Positions 6,252 to 6,509 of a stretch of DNA of 6,509 bases are shown piece by piece; position 1 is the first letter of the stretch, and each line of letters opens with the position of its first letter. The notes under the pieces were generated by a model that saw only the letters and a list, made by a program, of their open reading frames with translations, searched no databases and was not told the origin of the DNA. Position numbers and translations under genes: made by a program. This stretch comes from JAKBCQ01 sp021807585 (GTDB taxonomy: Bacteria > Planctomycetota > Planctomycetia > Isosphaerales > Isosphaeraceae), in assembly GCA_027325115.1 (NCBI GenBank), contig DAHWFG010000135.1, forward strand, positions 1-6,509. Direction: 5' to 3'.

Positions 6252-6267
6252 AGGCTATCCGGAAAGA
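6248..6267 (+). repeat. Left terminal inverted repeat
   Basis: This is the left arm of the pair bounding the element. Its second to fourth bases (TAG) provide the stop codon of the interrupted ferritin-like frame. Confidence 0.75.
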
Positions 6268-6437
6268 AAGCCGCATATTCGACGGGATTTGAGGGCGAAC
6301 CCGAAATTGGGAGAGGCTCACCGGGAGGTTCGCCCTTCCAATCAGAATACACATGAATCTAGATATCTAACATATGTTGGTTCTATTTGTGAATCGGCGC
6401 CGAAACCGGTAAAATCGAGCCGATTGGGTTTCGGGAG

Positions 6438-6457
6438 CTTTTCCTGATAGCCTCTAA
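6438..6457 (-). repeat. Right terminal inverted repeat
   Basis: This is the right arm, reading TTAGAGGCTATCAGGAAAAG on the minus strand. It differs from the left arm by one internal substitution and a small shift after GGAAA. Confidence 0.75.
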
Positions 6458-6482
6458 TTGAATGCGCCGCCCGAAGTTTGGA

Positions 6483-6503
6483 GTTCAGGCCGAAGACCTG
6501 AAC
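6483..6503 (-). other. Stable hairpin with a cUUCGg-type loop at the window edge
   Basis: GTTCAGG (6483-6489) and CCTGAAC (6497-6503) form a perfect 7-bp stem. Read on the minus strand the loop is TCTTCGG, so a C-TTCG-G tetraloop can form with a single bulged T, a very stable RNA arrangement. No T-run follows. Its role cannot be judged because the window ends six bases later. Confidence 0.35.
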
Positions 6504-6509
6504 GATCAT

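Larger units (their letters stand above)
6248..6457. mobile_element. MITE-like element with terminal inverted repeats
   Basis: The left end TTAGAGGCTATCCGGAAAG (6248-6266) is mirrored by the right end, whose reverse complement (6438-6457) reads TTAGAGGCTATCAGGAAAAG, a match at 17 of the first 18 positions. The whole unit is 210 bp, or about 204 bp between TA dinucleotides (6249-6250 and 6455-6456) that could be a target duplication. It encodes no transposase, so a transposase supplied elsewhere would be needed; a TA target would fit IS630/mariner-like and some IS5-like enzymes, but the family is not determined. Inside are a 10-bp stem (6292-6301 with 6327-6336), an 8-bp stem (6400-6407 with 6427-6434) and two 10-bp AT-rich palindromes at 6360-6369 and 6369-6378. 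It interrupts the ferritin-like gene. Confidence 0.7.

Noticed and set aside
6462..6509. A plus-strand ATG frame of 16 codons running off the window end
   Set aside because: There is no ribosome binding site and it overlaps a hairpin. It could equally be debris of the interrupted ferritin-like gene, and too little is visible to call a gene.

Overview
The window looks like a planctomycete chromosome, most likely from an Isosphaera/Singulisphaera-type lineage. This rests on GC-rich coding DNA full of CGATCG-type words, a Rho factor with a very long disordered N-terminal extension, and a 222-residue protein of a type I associate with planctomycetes. That placement is inference from protein style, not from a marker gene.

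All intact genes lie on the minus strand and read right to left: a low-affinity iron permease family membrane protein (5284-5784), dephospho-CoA kinase coaE (3591-4469), transcription termination factor rho (1438-3342), lumazine synthase ribH (905-1399) and a carbohydrate-binding-like conserved hypothetical protein (25-693). rho and ribH are 37 bp apart and probably co-transcribed. coaE is separated from rho by a 248-bp leader. The core block is housekeeping: CoA synthesis, transcription termination and riboflavin synthesis, with no obvious shared pathway.

The accessory interest sits between and beside these genes. Between ribH and the last gene, a 59-codon coding-like tail has no start codon and looks like the 3' remnant of a lost gene. 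coaE carries an in-frame insertion of about 50 residues built on a 30-bp (10-residue) tandem repeat. At the right end, on the plus strand, a good ribosome binding site and the first 22 codons of a YciE/DUF892 ferritin-like gene run straight into a roughly 206-bp element bounded by inverted repeats (TTAGAGGCTATC...), a MITE-like insertion whose end supplies the stop codon.

Two gene-poor stretches (4470-5283 and 5785-6182) hold small inverted repeats, including two sites built on GTTACAA/TTGTAAC, but no gene I can defend. I found no tRNA, rRNA, CRISPR array, defence system or other novel multi-gene system here.
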